A stretch of 5,874 nt of DNA from Alphaproteobacteria bacterium (GTDB lineage Bacteria > Pseudomonadota > Alphaproteobacteria > Puniceispirillales > Puniceispirillaceae), in the NCBI GenBank assembly GCA_011524805.1, contig WTJO01000116.1:1-5874 (forward strand), written 5' to 3'. Under the pieces are notes generated by a model. The model searched no databases. It worked only from the letters and a program-made list of their open reading frames with translations, and was not told the origin of the DNA. Positions 5,775-5,874 of this stretch are shown piece after piece; positions within the stretch are counted from its first letter, which is position 1; every line of letters begins with the position of its first letter. The position numbers and the translations under genes were made by a program.

Positions 5775-5874
5775 TCAGTCTGCCACAAAGCTGGCAGTGG
5801 CTGCCGGTGCTGTCTGGGTGCGGCGTTCCAGTCTGCGCAAGGCCAGCATCCACAGCATCCGGTGCAACACAATC
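5775..5874 (-). CDS. ccmC: Heme exporter protein C (CcmC), C-terminal end only
   Basis: Only the last 32 codons are inside the window; the gene runs off the right edge. The visible part reads IVLHRMLWMLALRRLERRT and then an Ala/Thr-rich tail ending at TGA (5775-5777). A final hydrophobic helix giving way to a basic cytoplasmic tail fits the end of CcmC, the heme-handling membrane protein that works with CcmD on CcmE. Assignment rests mainly on the position immediately before ccmD, since the tryptophan-rich WWD signature lies outside the window. Confidence 0.75.
   Translation of the reverse strand, partial: IVLHRMLWMLALRRLERRTQTAPAATASFVAD

Noticed and set aside
1..5874. CRISPR array, tRNA, rRNA, insertion sequence or phage elements
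   Set aside because: No regularly spaced repeats, tRNA-like folds, transposase-like proteins or terminal inverted repeats were seen on either strand.

Overview
The window looks like a chromosomal segment of an alphaproteobacterium, probably marine and of the SAR116 or Roseobacter kind. This is inferred from protein content: the corrinoid protein, the small 'virulence factor'-family protein and the DUF4445 activase resemble, as I remember them, a set typical of that class, and a system I cytochrome c maturation locus (ccmC, ccmD) lies beside them. Base composition looks intermediate by eye, and I see no sign of mobile DNA.

Layout. Positions 1-274 hold no supportable gene, but contain a hairpin ahead of a strong ribosome binding site. 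Five genes follow on the + strand: a cobalamin-binding corrinoid protein (275-970), a small 'virulence factor'-family protein (1076-1387), a methylenetetrahydrofolate reductase-like protein (about 1546-2439), a methyltetrahydrofolate:corrinoid methyltransferase (2488-3390) and an iron-sulfur ASKHA/DUF4445 activator of corrinoid proteins (3417-5444). A good hairpin terminator sits after the first gene, a weak one after the second, and a very strong GC stem plus T-run closes the cluster at 5472-5497. On the - strand, ccmD (5601-5756) and the end of ccmC (5775 to the window edge) converge on the cluster, with a hairpin-rich gap between the two units.

How the genes work together. The corrinoid protein carries the methyl group on cobalt, the methyltransferase exchanges it with tetrahydrofolate, the reductase interconverts methyl-THF and methylene-THF, and the activase re-reduces cobalt that has fallen to Co(II). 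Two readings fit. The first is a split B12-dependent methionine synthase, with MetH domains on separate polypeptides plus a RamA/RACo-type reactivator, of the kind described in Phaeobacter inhibens. The second is a one-carbon demethylation route feeding methyl groups from methylamines or betaines into folate. The deciding component, a homocysteine-binding protein or an MttB-type methyltransferase, is not in the window. The most unusual signals are matching arginine-rich C-terminal tails on the two enzymes that must dock on the corrinoid protein, which itself has a very acidic N-terminus, and the unexplained small protein embedded in the cluster.
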